Assembly: GCA_947579665.1 (NCBI GenBank)
Contig: OX388351.1
Location: 60,644,939 to 60,708,938 of the forward strand
Source of the DNA: Sympetrum striolatum
Taxonomy: Eukaryota; Arthropoda; Insecta; Odonata; Libellulidae
Direction of reading: 5' to 3'
DNA length: 64,000 bases
Shown here: positions 36,421-48,480 of the stretch, piece by piece
How the letters are laid out: each line of letters opens with the position of its first letter
Numbering within the stretch: the stretch's first letter is position 1
The notes under the pieces: model-generated
Told to the model about the DNA's origin: nothing
Seen by the model: only the letters and a program-made list of their open reading frames with translations
Databases searched by the model: none
Position numbers and translations under genes: made by a program

Positions 36421-37000
36421 TAGCGCCGGTGGCGCCGTGCTTACGGTGGAGTCGAGAACTGCGAGATGAGATCACACGTATAAACGAAGTCGTGTTTATT
36501 TAAAAAAAACTCCGCCGGCGGCACGATCATATTTTCGAGGAACTGTACGCGTCCCTCCCATGAAATCACCGCAGCAGAGAAGTCGCACGGCGAGTTCGAG
36601 ACTTGCGACGAACTCGTCGAGGCGTGGAGAACCTGACAGGGCTGCCAACCGAGCAACACGTTCCGCATAAAAACTTGCCTCGCGTATGATCGTCGCCGCA
36701 GTTCGGGATGTGTGGACACCGACGGTGGACGCGCGCGAAGTTTACGTGTTTCTTCTGCTAACCGAGATTTCTGTCCCCGGCGTTAATGACTGATGGGCCG
36801 TTGGTGACCAACCGGTGACGGTCTAACTTCGTTAGCGTGGATACAATCGGGCAAAACGGAAAGTTTACTTAGGAGCGACGAACTTCGTGTTGATGGGAAG
36901 ATGGAGAACCCAAAGATCACACCCCTTCCGTTACTACATCCAAGTCTGTTTCCTCGGCAACGAAGATTTATCACGAGCTTTTGTTCGCAACCCTTCCAGT
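36421..37000 (-). promoter_or_regulatory. CpG-rich island with a possible minus-strand initiator
   Basis: On the minus strand TCAGTC with A+1 at 36791 is a full initiator match. GGTTA, which fits the downstream element, starts at +29 instead of the required +28, so this is weaker than the 47.35 kb candidate. Downstream a frame stays open to 36441; its first ATG gives about 75 codons beginning MRNVLLGWQPCQVLHASTSS, unrecognised. It could be a first exon or chance. Confidence 0.25.
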
Positions 37001-38450
37001 AACTTATTCTTTCTTTTGTCTTACTTATACAATTACTGTTTCTAAATTAAATAAATTAAAAGGCAGAACGGAAAGGTGTTTTAAAAGCCTTAACTCTGAT
37101 ATAACTTAGGTCAATACAATCAATCTTTCACACTAATTTCATTAATTTTTTCGGGTTAGAATTGATTTCTTGATAGAAATCTAGAAAAAAATCTCACTGG
37201 AGAAAGAAATCAACATCATCCCGGTCCTGAAAATTAGGACTAAATACTATATATTACATTCCGGGAAAAATAATTTAAATTTGTGGAACTAAGACAAAGT
37301 TATTTTTTCCTTCTGAGCGTAATGGAGTTCTACACAGTGACAGCTAATTTATTTGATTATATTTTACAATCCTTTATACTTTAAGTCTTACACACACGTA
37401 GATTTGAACACAACATCGTATATCTACACAAATATATAAAATAAAACTAAAAAAAAATAATATTAGCTTAATTTACTACTATTTAACTATATAATAGTCT
37501 TTTGTTAAACTTAAACTCCAATCGTAATTTGAAAATGAAAGATTTTTCGCAAATAGACAGTGACCAACGGATATTGAATATTTAGAATCTAATATAAATT
37601 TAAAATTATATCCGCTTTTTTATAATATCAAATGCTAATCAGAATAAAAGTAAGAATCAAAAACGAAAATAGAAACAAAGCTCGTGAATACACCATTTAC
37701 ACGAAGCCCTTTCAATGTTCAGTTCAATTCAATGACCACCATTCTCGGTAAAGGTTTGCTAAAGAAGGTGAAAACCTCCATGGGATGAAATTTCTTTCCT
37801 CGTGAGATTTAAAAACGCGATATTAACCAACGCCTCGTGATATCAATTAATTGGACTCGACCGGTTCACGAACGATCCGAGAATTCCTCGGAACCACGGA
37901 TAACCGAGATCCATGAAAACAGGTTTTGGACACGGGGCGGATGGAAGTCGTCTTGGGCAAGCACCTCGCTTATGACGGAGGAAAAAAGCGTGGTCACAGA
38001 AGACACCCGAGCGAGGTGAGCAGGTTCGAAACTTTAAAAAAATCGACGACTTAATCCCTAAATACCCTTCCGCTTAATGGCAACGCTTAACCTTTGCAAG
38101 GTCTCCCAGGAATTGAAGAGAAATCGAATTAAAAATTAAACGCATAAAAAGTCTGTGGAGGAAAAAACGCGAAGGCTAAAATTCGAAGAGGTAGCTTTGC
38201 GTGTGGGCGGTGAAACTTGAATTGAATTTAATATTTTGGCTATTCCTCAACAAAACTCCCGTCGCTTGGGGATTCAACAAAGTTACGACCGAGTTTTAAA
38301 TACGCCTACCTTTTCTGAACTTCAAGATAAAAACTTGCGGTGGAATATTTTCTTTTAGGAATACTAATGCATGTGGTAGTTTTATCAACTTTGCATCAAT
38401 TGTCTTTCTATAAAGTTAGTCCGTTTGGTATGTCGCCAACTTTATCATGA
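37001..38450. other. AT-rich DNA with a small GC-richer patch
   Basis: The 60-codon plus frame at 37837-38019 lies in a CGA-rich patch; it is unrecognised. Confidence 0.4.
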
Positions 38451-38454
38451 ACTA

Positions 38455-38585
38455 CCAACAGCTAGTAGAAGGAAACAAGGCTTACTAGGCAAGATGAGGA
38501 GTGAGGTAGTTTGCCTTTGCTTTACCTACCAACTCAAAATATTATAAAAGGAACATTTCCACGTAAGTAACTCTTAGAGTAACAA
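38455..38585 (+). repeat. Dispersed repeat family A, copy 3
   Basis: AAGGCTTACTAGGCAAGATG leads to the core GTGAGGTAGTTTGCCTTTGC (38501-38520), followed by ACCAACTC and CTCTTAGAGTAAC-like blocks also present in copy 1. The upstream CAGCTAGTAGAAGG parallels the GCTAGGATTTAGTAGAGG of copy 2. Confidence 0.65.
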
Positions 38586-38589
38586 TTTC

Positions 38590-41490
38590 CTTGGCATTCC
38601 ATTTGTAGAGACCTTAAGCAATGCCATTATGCAAAATCATTAATATATCAGTTGCTTTCATGTCATTACAGCCATGAACAAGACAGTCAACATTAGAAGA
38701 AAGACACATTATCTCTATCCCGGTCCAAATTAAAAAGGATCCCTTGATTTCGACCCCAAAATTGTTCCGGAGGAAATATCTATTGAACCAAAACCAACAT
38801 GAATTTATTAAGTTCGTAATATTCTTTCGAAAATTTCGACGAATATAAAAATTTCAAGAAAAACTTGAAACAGTACTAATACATAATCCACCATTCTTCA
38901 AGCTTTTGCGGAAGCATTTCACGACTCTTACCATCATTTTATGGAAAGGATACCCAAAAGAAAATCAAAGGAAGTCGACGAGATGAAGGAAACAGACCAA
39001 TTACGTAACAAAATGGCTTGATTAGATAGAAATAGTTCTGAGAAGTAAGAATAAAAAAATAATGGTGAAAAGAGCTTCTGATTGAAGGGAATCAATAGAT
39101 TCGATAAGGCATCTAATGATAACAAATTGGGCGTCAAAGGAATATCTCAGAGGAATAAGAATTCTAACTGAACATATTAGGAAAGGTAAAGTGCTATTAG
39201 TAAGGGTGTTATTGGGCTTATTACGATGCATTACACTACAGCAGAATATTCAAAGAAAAACGTTTTTCAGCATTGCTCCTGGCCATTTAATTCTTCCGTA
39301 AGAGTTATTTTCGTCGTCCTTCATACCAATTACCGCCAAGATTCATACCGTCTTGAATAATGAGTAGCTGGAAACTAATGGTAAGAAAAAATCAAAGGAA
39401 TCGTAAAAGCAATGACATAGAATAATGGAAAATCATCAATTACGCGAGTTATCTACTCATTTTTTTTCTGAGGCCAACATTTCAGTATAGAAATCTAGAT
39501 GATCAGGCGTTACCTTGTGGAAAGCCATTTAGGCAATGAAGAAAAACAGGATACTTCGTCGTCGTGAGCAAAATAAGAGTATGGAAAATTTAGCGTTTTT
39601 CTTCATTACATTTCAGTATAGATAATGAGGAATAAGTTAAAAGTGATAAAGAAACGTCGGAAACACAAACGAAAAACAACATTTACGAAAGATATCGGAG
39701 TTTCGCATAGTCTGATGAAGCAATGAACTATCTGCTGACGACTGAAAAATATTAAGTCACTATTTGACTATAAGAAATCTATTTTTGATACCACCACTAC
39801 CAAGCGTTCCGATTTATCGAGTATTTTTCTATTTTTTTCTTGGGTTCGGTAATCAGCGAATAAATTTTGATAAAGCTATAACATGTTTCAATGACATTAT
39901 GAAAAAATACTTAAAAGACACATCGATAACACTACATTTTTCGGCTTTCGACGAAGTTATCCAATTGCGTTTCCGTATAATGGAGCACTTAATTACGATA
40001 ATATTTCAAACTTTAACATAAAAAAATTATAAGGACCAATTAATTCATCGGTAGTGCATAAAATTGATGGAAATATCAATATTCTACATCGAAACGGAAT
40101 TTTAGTTTAATTTTTGACAGAAAATTAATTAGAATTAAAGAGAGATCTCGGTGTTCCATACAGTGAAGCCTATTTGGTAAAAGGTAACGGAAGTGTTAAT
40201 AACACTGGATTTTATAACTGCTCTGTTTCCATGGCATATATTCAACGATATAAACCCCAAAATGGTAATTGTCATACCAAGCTGGACTGGATATACACTA
40301 ATGAGAGATTGTTCAGGCAATCCACTCCATTCTTTACGAACCTAATTATAGTTTTCCTCTTCAATAGCACAAGAACGGCATATGTTTCAATTTCACAACC
40401 AATTTTACAATGCTCACCAAATCAGTCATTTCTAGCGGCAATGGAATGAAAATCTCTCGGGAAATTTTTCCTAAATATATCTTTGGCTGCATCGCAGTGT
40501 TAGGACTTGTCTCTACAAGCTTTCGCGTCACGACATGCAACGTCTATTCAAAGATAGCATCCTCTATGATTTACGCAAACCTCTTCTGTCGAGAGAGTGG
40601 TATGTTACCAAACCGCAGCCGAAACTTAAGCTTCCTACTTCCGGATATTATCCTAAATTCCTCTCTCTCTTAGGATATGGGTCGGATGAGAGATACGTAA
40701 CGGAGATCACTTTCTCCTTCAAAAATAATTTACGATTCATGGTCCAGATTCCGAATGGAGAGCTTAGTGGAATGACCAGCACTCTGAGGCTTTTTAAACC
40801 TGCTTTCATGCTGTTACCAGGGAATTCCTACTTCTCCTCTTACATTTCCCTGTCATAATGGAAAGCTCCCTAATCCCTCACCCAAGTTATGAGAAATTAC
40901 ACACAAATTACATACCTGTCTCCATCCGATGGAGCAATTTCTTTTCTTAACGCTCTTGGAAATGTTTAACACATTCCGGTGACACGTGTTTTAGAAACGA
41001 AATATCAAGGAGGAACTGCGACTCACCGCAGGAGAGTTATTGACTTTTTCTTATCTTAACAGCCTTTTCGACGAAATATACCCAAGGTTGGAGGCTGATT
41101 AATGTAGAGATAGTGAAATATTCCCAAAAGAGTCACCGCGTAACTTACACATCGCTGCTGCGTTTTATTTCGAAATTCCCTCATTATGTTCCCTGACTAA
41201 CCCTTAACGAACCTCTAAACGATGTATGTTATCTTGAGGAAATTCTTATTTAAAGGTGCTTCCACTTAAATCATTCCAAAATCTATTTATTTCTCATCCA
41301 TCAGATACAGTAATACATTGCTGCAATCCTTTTAAACGAGGCAACTTTACGTTATCTCTTCAAATCAGACTTGATAAATAAAAGAAACTTGGCTCAAGGA
41401 GTCGAGTTGTCTGGAAATACGTTTATTGGATCATGGATTTATAGTAGTAATACATTTAAAGTGCATGGACTTGTTAAGTAATTTAGCATA
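38590..41490. other. AT-rich DNA, no gene
   Basis: Several 60 to 107 codon frames (the largest at 40535-40858 plus) overlap others in different phases and show no domain. No repeat was recognised. Confidence 0.4.
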
Positions 41491-41496
41491 CGAAAT

Positions 41497-41565
41497 TTCA
41501 CCAGGAATCGAACCCGGGGCCGCTTTATTAAGTCCCATCCTAAATTAGATCAATAAAAAATATAT
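41497..41565 (-). repeat. Decayed tRNA-derived repeat with perfect B box
   Basis: On the minus strand the B box GGTTCGATTCC (41504-41514) is intact, with a CCCGG/CCTGG-type T arm. The upstream D and anticodon arms are degenerate, so it is not a tRNA gene. Confidence 0.55.
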
Positions 41566-44080
41566 AATGTTGAATATAATCAATATGTCCTAGCTGTACT
41601 TCGTGGAACGACATCTAAGTTTTTCTTTCATCCTATATAATGTTGACTTTAACAAAGGAACTATTAAATTCATCCAATTCTTATGCTACAATTATTCAGT
41701 CGTTTAATCCTACTGCCTCTTACGTGAGGCATATATTAGATAAACCTTTATCTAATGTACGTAAAACCTCAACTCAGAAAAAGCACATAGTTTGAGAGAT
41801 AAGAATTGTCAAAATCTAGTACATAAAGTCGTTGATTTCTGACATCAATAGAATTACAGATGTAAGTCGGCATTAACAAGAATCTTAAGCGGAAGAATAT
41901 TATGGAACCATCGCTATACTTCAGGGTGAATGCTGCTCTCATACTACATGCTATAATTTGTTTTCAAGGCAAAACTCAATTTTTTTAAGCATTGCCTCCT
42001 CTTAAACGCTTGTAAACAGTTTTTCTTTCATTGGTGGCACCCCTGCTGCTCGAAAACCAGAGCTTATAATAGGAGCGCAAAATAGACGCTCTTTCCCTTG
42101 AACCCAACCCAAGTACGAGTTTTTTCGTATTATAAAAGGGTTAAATTAATTTTGGAAGAATCGCAAAGCAGAAAGGGCCAGGGATAAAAAGTGAAAGGAC
42201 TCTTTTCTAAAATATAATGGTAAACGCAAGCAATGCTAGCACAGAACGCCAAAATCGTTGATTGTCCACTTATGCGAAGCAATTAGATTAAATTGGTTCC
42301 GGGAAGAGCCGATTGGCAGGGAGACAAACAGATCCGTTACGTAACATAATTTGCGGATGAGATGTATGATATCATGTTGCTAGCAGGGAATTGGAATGCA
42401 TACAGCACCTCGATGATGTAAATTAAACGGAAGAATATCTAGAGTATCTGCATAAAAGATGAGTTAGAGGATCAAAACGTTTATATAACTTGGAATAAAC
42501 TCAGCACTGAGAAAATTATTACAAAGATTAAGAGTATATTATGCAGAGAACTTAATGAAAAAATGTGCTAAATTTCTACATTCACCTATTCTAGCAATGA
42601 TCGCAAACTTCCAATACTTGATAGGTCTTGAGAGCTTGAAATACTGCATAGGAAAGAGTTCATGGACAATAGCATAGCTAGTATTAAGAGTGCTTTTGGT
42701 TTTAGCAATCCGAACACATAAATGACGCATTAAATTATAATTAAAGATTTAAATTATAATTATTAATGATTAATTTAAATTTTTAAATAATGTGAGTTCA
42801 TCATTAATTTTAATATTAATTTTTTATATTAATTAATATGAGCATGAATTTAAAATGTTTTAATCTGAAATTGGAACAAAATTGTTAACAAAAAGTGCTA
42901 ACAATAGGAAAGCAAGTATATTCAATGTCTACATAAATATATCATTAATCAAAATGACGCTTGCAAAACAGCAGAAAAAGGCGAGCATACTTGAAGCATA
43001 CAAAAAGTCCCACACAACGCTAAAATGAGATAAATCAGTTTTGAAACACTGCCAATCATAACAACTCTCTGAATATGTTATCCTTCGGTGGTCAACCTTT
43101 GAAACATGAGTGCAGCGCTACCGCGAACCAGGTAATGAAAGTATTTAACCTTCACACGGAGGAAAAAGCCTGTTAAACCTCTTTTTCTCATGGCTGCCAG
43201 AGTTTGGCATCCTTCTATAGTTACAGTATAAAAAATACAACACAGTAGAAAGATGCAGGATTGCATATTTATATTTGCTTCCCGAGTTTCTATCTCTTTC
43301 GAGCATATAAAAGTAAATCGATACGAAAACGTGAAAGAATGATTCAATATTACAATTAACACCATAATTAAATAAAAATCAAAAAGATGTAAAATATTGT
43401 AGGGAAAATATAATTGTAATTTGGGGATTCTGAATTGAAATAATTATGGTTTCTAGCATCTTTATGTACGGGACGTACTTAATGCTTCAAGAATCATGAG
43501 CTAAGAACCCCGTTCACTTCTGTTGTAACTAATTCACAAGAAATTATACAAGTAGGGTCTATCCAGAGTCCCAGCTCTTTAGAATAATAGGTCAATATAT
43601 TCTTGGGAAATCGAAGTAAAACTCAACGTGGAAAGTTTTCTTCACACGTCATTTCTGAATATCCTGAATATCAAACAAAAGAACGATTTATTTTTTAATC
43701 AGCGAAGCTAAACGCTAAGTAATGGAACCCATCAAGTCCGGGCAAACTTGCTTGTAAGAGAGAAAATACTTCATTATTATTTTGCGAGAAAAAGAATGAG
43801 CAAATGTGATTAGATATTAACTTTCACTGAAATTTTCATCAGCGTTAGGCATTAATTTGGCAAAAAATACCTCCCACATTTAGAAAATGAGCAAACTTAA
43901 CGTAGCAGAATAAAGAGGCAGACAGAGGGTCAAGGTTACGTGGACAAACAAAAGATCAGCAAATCTGGACCAGACCTATCGGTACCTGCATCGACATTGG
44001 GGGAGATGCTCGTAATAACACGTAGAAATGGCTACAGTCCTCAAACGAGCGAAAGAAAACACGTTTCATTCGGTAAAAGC
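41566..44080. other. AT-rich DNA with a 10-bp hairpin
   Basis: ATTAGATAAA-CC-TTTATCTAAT lies at 41735-41756. About 42730-42850 is extremely AT-rich. The 95-codon minus frame at 43078-43365 is unrecognised. Confidence 0.45.
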
Positions 44081-44530
44081 AATTCCTCACACTCTTCCAA
44101 GGGAAGAACTTTCCGTCTTCGATGGACGACGTAATAATTCAACAGCCCTTCGATGGACGATCCCTTGAAGGCGGATGGAATTCTTTAAAATCCTCCGGAA
44201 GGATAGTTCCCATCTTTCCTGGCCACGGTCCAGTGGCGTAACAGCCTCCGAACGAGACGGAGCGAAATGCAGAAGTAATTCGGATGCAAATACATCGCTT
44301 CCTCTATAAACCGGATACGAAGCCACCGCTGCTGACCGCAGGAGGTGTATGGGATTCTTGGTCTGGAGGATAACCCGTTCGACTCCTGCAATGTCGACGG
44401 CATTGAGGAGATGTGCTGAATGGAAGAGCGAAAACTTTAATGCGGAAGATTCGTATGATAATCGAAGGGGGAAGGTGAGAATGAAAAGGGTAAACAGCGA
44501 ATCGTTTCGAAAAACGGGATTTTTTCTTCT
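44081..44530. other. GC-elevated island, unrecognised
   Basis: CTTCGATGGACGA is present twice (44118-44130 and 44149-44161). Overlapping frames on both strands have no recognisable product. Confidence 0.35.
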
Positions 44531-45130
44531 TTCACAACATGAAATTCAGTGAATGGAAAAGAACTGCCAAAGGAACTTCAATGATTTTCAACTTGCAACG
44601 ACAAGGACTTTTTTACTCAAATTTTATTTACTTTTCTAGATTTTCAATAATTTTAGTACTTCAGTACACCTTATCCTCCGTCACATTATCCGTATCCATA
44701 GACTTATCGCTTTTACTTCACTGCTAAATATTCTCAAATGTCATATTTATTATACTTAATTTCCAATATCTCTCATGCAAATTTTATTTGTTGAATATTT
44801 CAACTAATGATTTTAATTTTCGGATGTAATATTTATATAAAATGCTAATGCCCGAAAAAGAACTTGTTTGAAAAAACATATTCAATTTTATTATTCTTTC
44901 TGCTGTGGTCTATTTCGTATGTTTTTCTAACTCCTCTCTCTTTGGTTGTTATCCTGCGAGGGAAACATTATTTCCTGTGATCAAAGTTGTCTCAACGTTT
45001 TATTCACACCGTGAAACCTTACTTTATTTCCAGATTTTCTATACGTTGCCACATTAATTATTAAAAACTTTAATACAGCATCTTTTATACTCCTTTTTAT
45101 GCATTTTATTTTAGACGACAGTTAAATTGA
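44531..45130. other. AT-rich DNA, nothing identified
   Basis: A T-rich plus strand and short frames only. Confidence 0.4.
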
Positions 45131-45176
45131 AGATGGATAAGACTTCCTATTCCCAATTTCGCCCAATAAAGACATT
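45131..45176 (+). repeat. Retroposon 3' tail family B, copy 4 (no microsatellite)
   Basis: AGATGGATAAGACTTCCTAT is followed by TCCCAATTTCGCCCAATAAA and GACATTAG. It matches the variant at 32700 best and lacks the (ATT)n tail, so it is either a second subfamily or truncated. Confidence 0.55.
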
Positions 45177-46380
45177 AGTACGCATGCACGTAGTTAGTCT
45201 CTAACATACAATCTCTTTGGACACATACGCGAAAAATAGATATATACGCCACATTAACAATATAAACCCTGGTTTACAGCGTCCTTAGCTTTCAGAGGAA
45301 CTTTCTTAAAGGGAAGTTTTTCCGTGGTAATGAATTCTGGCTTTTCGTCATTCAGCTCTGTCCTATCTTCTCAACAGTCTAAGTGAAGAATAAGAACATA
45401 ATTAAAAATTATGATGCGTTTCCGATTTTTACAAGCCGCTAAGGCTTCATAAGTCGCGTCCCCACAACTTCCTAAGGCCGCTAAACTGCGGAAAGCTTCA
45501 ATAGATGGCACCATACAGAGGCAATAGCCGAATTTAAGTCCCTTACGCGATCAATCTTAGGGATGACTCCGAGAGAAGACAAAGTTACGTTATACACTGT
45601 TAAATATCACTCGTAAGCAATTTCGGTGAGTCAATGAACGATAACTTCAGTATTCCAGTTCTTGAAAAATAACGTGAACGCCTAAACTTGAACAAGAGGG
45701 AAGGAAAAGGCAACCAACTTTCGGATCTTCTGTCGAAACTAAAATGAACTATCTCTATGAGAATACATTCATTAAATGAAGCTAAAAAAACGAATTAAAC
45801 ACTAGGAGTAGTGCCGTTAACAAATGATGGATTGGTAGGCAGAAATCTCCGCGTAAAACTGTCTTGTAGCGTATTAAACATTCTTAACGGAATTCTTAAA
45901 GCAGGTATAACATAATTAAAAGTGTATTACAGAATCCTATTACCTTACAAGAATAAAATATTAGAGTTTCAGCAACTTCCCAACCAAACAACGGACTGAA
46001 AATATCTAATTCTCTTGACAAGATCATCGTGCGTTTACTTTGGAAAATTTGGGATACTTTCGTGCTTAGTTTCGCGGTGGTGGGGATTAAAAACGTATAA
46101 ATCTCACTTTATAAATCAAGCAATCGGTTCATTATGATAGTTGACAAGATTTCATTATCTTCACGCGAAAAGCAAGCGCTGAGTTGAAGACCCATGACGG
46201 CAACTATGACCTTAGTTGAATATAAACGGAGTAGAACCGCAAATTTGAAGAAGGATTAAGGTTCGCAATAATCCCTCTAGTCTTTCCTTTGCTTACGTAT
46301 CTATTTACTCCTCGCTTCGACAACAAACACACTGGAGCTCGGAATAGACAGGATAAACGCATAAAGCGACTCTGCAGACC
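45177..46380. other. AT-rich DNA, nothing identified
   Basis: The 64-codon minus frame at 46204-46398 is unrecognised. Confidence 0.4.
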
Positions 46381-46472
46381 GCGCGTCATCTTACCCATCG
46401 CGTGGTTCCTCCGAGAGGCAGACGTTCACGAAAGCACGCAATCCTAAAAGCATCCTAACTCCAATCAAAGTT

Positions 46473-46931
46473 ATGGGAAGCGAAAACAGCATAACCGAGG
46501 CTCCTTCGCCCACTCGAACGGGAAAAACAAGCCGAAGCGCGAGATTTCGGCCGAGAAAACAAACCGACTCGAGCACTCTCCGATTCCATTCACGGCGGAC
46601 CGACACTCAATCCTGCCAAGAGCTTTGCGCCGAGCACATCGCTAAAACAAACAGCCGAAAAACTCCCGCATTAATTGAAGCCGATAGGACTCGAACGGGA
46701 CTCCGGAGCCGAAAAATCAACAAGACACGGGCGGCCCATCTGCCGTCGCCGGGGAGTCGGATCGGGGCCGTCGAAAAGAGTCGGAATTATTTAACGAGTC
46801 GTGAAATGGGACGGGGGGCGGGATGGAGTGCAGATGGGGGCGGCAGATGGAAGGGCCGCCTCCCTCGGAGACCAACGTCGGACCCGATGACAAAACAGTC
46901 CTCATCAATTCCCTCAAATTCGGATCGATAG
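46473..46931 (+). other. 152-codon ATG-initiated frame in the CpG island, doubtful
   Basis: The frame begins at a true ATG (MGSENSITEAPSPTRTGKTS) and is Arg/Ser/Pro-rich with no hydrophobic core, the usual product of translating CpG-rich noncoding DNA. No domain is recognised. It lies antisense to the predicted first intron of the minus-strand gene. It could be a real basic disordered protein, but this is unlikely. Confidence 0.12.
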
Positions 46932-47034
46932 CATTAAAACAGTACGCGGGACGGAAGTCGAGGAAAAATCGCCGGAATCCGGTCGGGGGCGGAAGAGGCG
47001 TCGATCGCGGGGATTGGGAACGGGGCAGATCCTC

Positions 47035-47040
47035 ACCTCC
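47035..47040 (-). other. Candidate 5' splice donor GAG|GTGAGG
   Basis: On the minus strand GGAG|GTGAGG matches the consensus MAG|GTRAG except at the last intron position considered. It follows an open frame in the predicted first exon. Confidence 0.4.
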
Positions 47041-47352
47041 TTCCCGGGCAGTAGGACGTTCCCAAGAGCGCCGACGGCCAGACTCCAGGTCGTCGCTCCG
47101 GTATCCACTGCGACCTGGAGGAAGGGTCGGTTAGTCCAGAGAGCACGGGGGGATTCACTGAGCGGCGGGACACACGGGCTCATCGCACGGAAACCCGTGC
47201 ATTTCCGAAAGGGGTTCACACACTTGTTTCACACGGTCACTCTTTTAGGGTCGGGAATCCTTCAATCGGAATCACCAGCCACCGAACGAAGGTCTGCTGT
47301 GTTACCGGAGGCTGCTGCGAGAACCTTCGCCGTCGCTCTTCACTCGCTTACT
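47037..47352 (-). other. Predicted first exon of an unknown leftward gene
   Basis: The predicted start at 47352 and the donor at 47036 delimit a 316-base exon. Its 3' part has an open frame reading VAVDTGATTWSLAVGALGNV and ending LLPGKE before the donor GAG|GTGAGG; the first in-frame ATG is near 47183. The reading is not recognised, so the exon may be wholly or mostly 5' UTR. A pyrimidine tract and AG (CTTCCTCCAG) inside the exon, near 47119, would also allow a 78-base internal exon. The rest of the gene would lie to the left. Confidence 0.35.
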
Positions 47353-47354
47353 GA
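47321..47354 (-). promoter_or_regulatory. Candidate Inr + DPE core promoter
   Basis: On the minus strand CTCAGT gives a BBCABW initiator with A+1 at 47352. GGTTC at 47325-47321 falls exactly at +28 to +32 and satisfies the RGWYV downstream promoter element. Inr+DPE spacing is strict in insect TATA-less promoters, and the pair sits in a CpG-rich island about 120 bases downstream of an NRF1 site. Confidence 0.45.
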
Positions 47355-47472
47355 GGGCTTGTTGCCGACTCGTCTCGGGTGAGGTCCCCCCTTCTGCGCC
47401 CCCCCCCTCTGCTCTGCTGCACGGCCTCAGCGGCAACAGGGCTGGGAAGGGGAGAGGGACGCCGAGCGACCG

Positions 47473-47482
47473 GCGCATGCGC
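47473..47482. promoter_or_regulatory. NRF1/Ewg-type palindrome GCGCATGCGC
   Basis: Perfect match to the core NRF1 palindrome, about 120 bases upstream of the predicted minus-strand start at 47352. Its position and its CpG-rich setting are typical for this factor. Confidence 0.6.
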
Positions 47483-47900
47483 GAGGCAAAGCAAGGAAAA
47501 TAATAAAGCGATTTCTTCGTCGCCCTCTTAAAAATTGAAAACCCTTCTTTTTACTTCTTCGTGCCCTCTTTAATCTCCGCGGAGACGCGATAAATGCGGT
47601 GTAAGTGAGCTGATTGGCGGGGCCGGGTCGGATTTATCGAGGACGCCGGGAACAATGCGTGCGGCGCCCGCGAAAGCGAAGGGGGTCGTCGCGGATAAAT
47701 TATTCGCGCCCAAATTGCGCTGCCGACGGAAAAAAGCGCGATTTCCAGAGATCCGACTATCGTTTGCTTTTCAAGCACGCGATGGGGGTGCGGATTGATC
47801 TTTCGGGGCATGAAAGACGTCTGGGTGGAGGGTGGGGGACCTTCCTGCATCCGAGGGACCCATTTACCATTAGGCCGAGTTCTGAGCCATTAACCAGCGC

Positions 47901-48480
47901 AAGAAACCATTATGCAGCTCTTGGGTGACGTATTCCTCACATGTATTAGTAGTGCATCATCGAAATTGAGCATATGAAAACGATTTCAACCTCTAAGTCA
48001 GGGGTGTTAAACCGGAGGTCCTTCAACTCCTTTTGTGCAGCTATGGTAGTGAAATTTTCATTAAAAAACACAAAAGATTGCGTTTTTCAGCTTGAAATTA
48101 CTTACAGCTTACTTCGAAAAAGTGCACCGACATTTAAAATTTTGCCATACAATTTCTATGGTACTTCAGAAGTAATTTATACTTATGAAAAAAATTATTT
48201 TCATGCAATAAACTTCATGAGACAGATCACATATTAGCGATAATAAATGAAAAGCTTTCCGCCATCAACTATGTTCACAATATCGAGGAAAAGGATGGGA
48301 AGTTTACGGCAAGAAAATATAAATTACCAGTGATATTTGAATATTCATGCTGTGTATCATAAAGTAAGTACTTTTTCTCAATAATTACATTACATCAATA
48401 ATTACAATCATCTTCATGTATATTCATTGTATATTTCCTTTGCATAATTTATTGCGTAATTTTTATCTCTATTATAGTTA
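47901..48480. mobile_element. Possible hAT-like terminal sequence, uncertain
   Basis: CAGGGGTGTTAAACCGGAGG at 47999 resembles the CAGGGGTGTCAAAC terminus seen on many hAT elements. GGCCGTATGTGGCCTGAAAG-like sequence at about 48498 recalls the GC-rich ends of the same elements. The matching right terminus (CACCCCTG) and an 8-base duplication were not found, so the call is weak. Confidence 0.25.

Larger units (their letters stand above)
46381..47900. promoter_or_regulatory. Large CpG-rich island, likely gene promoter and first exon
   Basis: This is the longest GC- and CpG-rich block in the window, with many CG steps on both strands. It contains an NRF1 palindrome, an Inr/DPE pair and a splice donor on the minus strand (listed separately). 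Overlapping frames on both strands (for example 46473-46931 plus, 47014-47382 plus, 46914-47219 minus) are expected from low stop density and are unrecognised. Such an island in AT-rich DNA usually marks a promoter. The gene identity is unknown. Confidence 0.55.

Noticed and set aside
38501..38520. TGAGGTAGT matches the first nine bases of let-7
   Set aside because: The match ends there, there is no hairpin, and the motif belongs to dispersed repeat family A at three loci.
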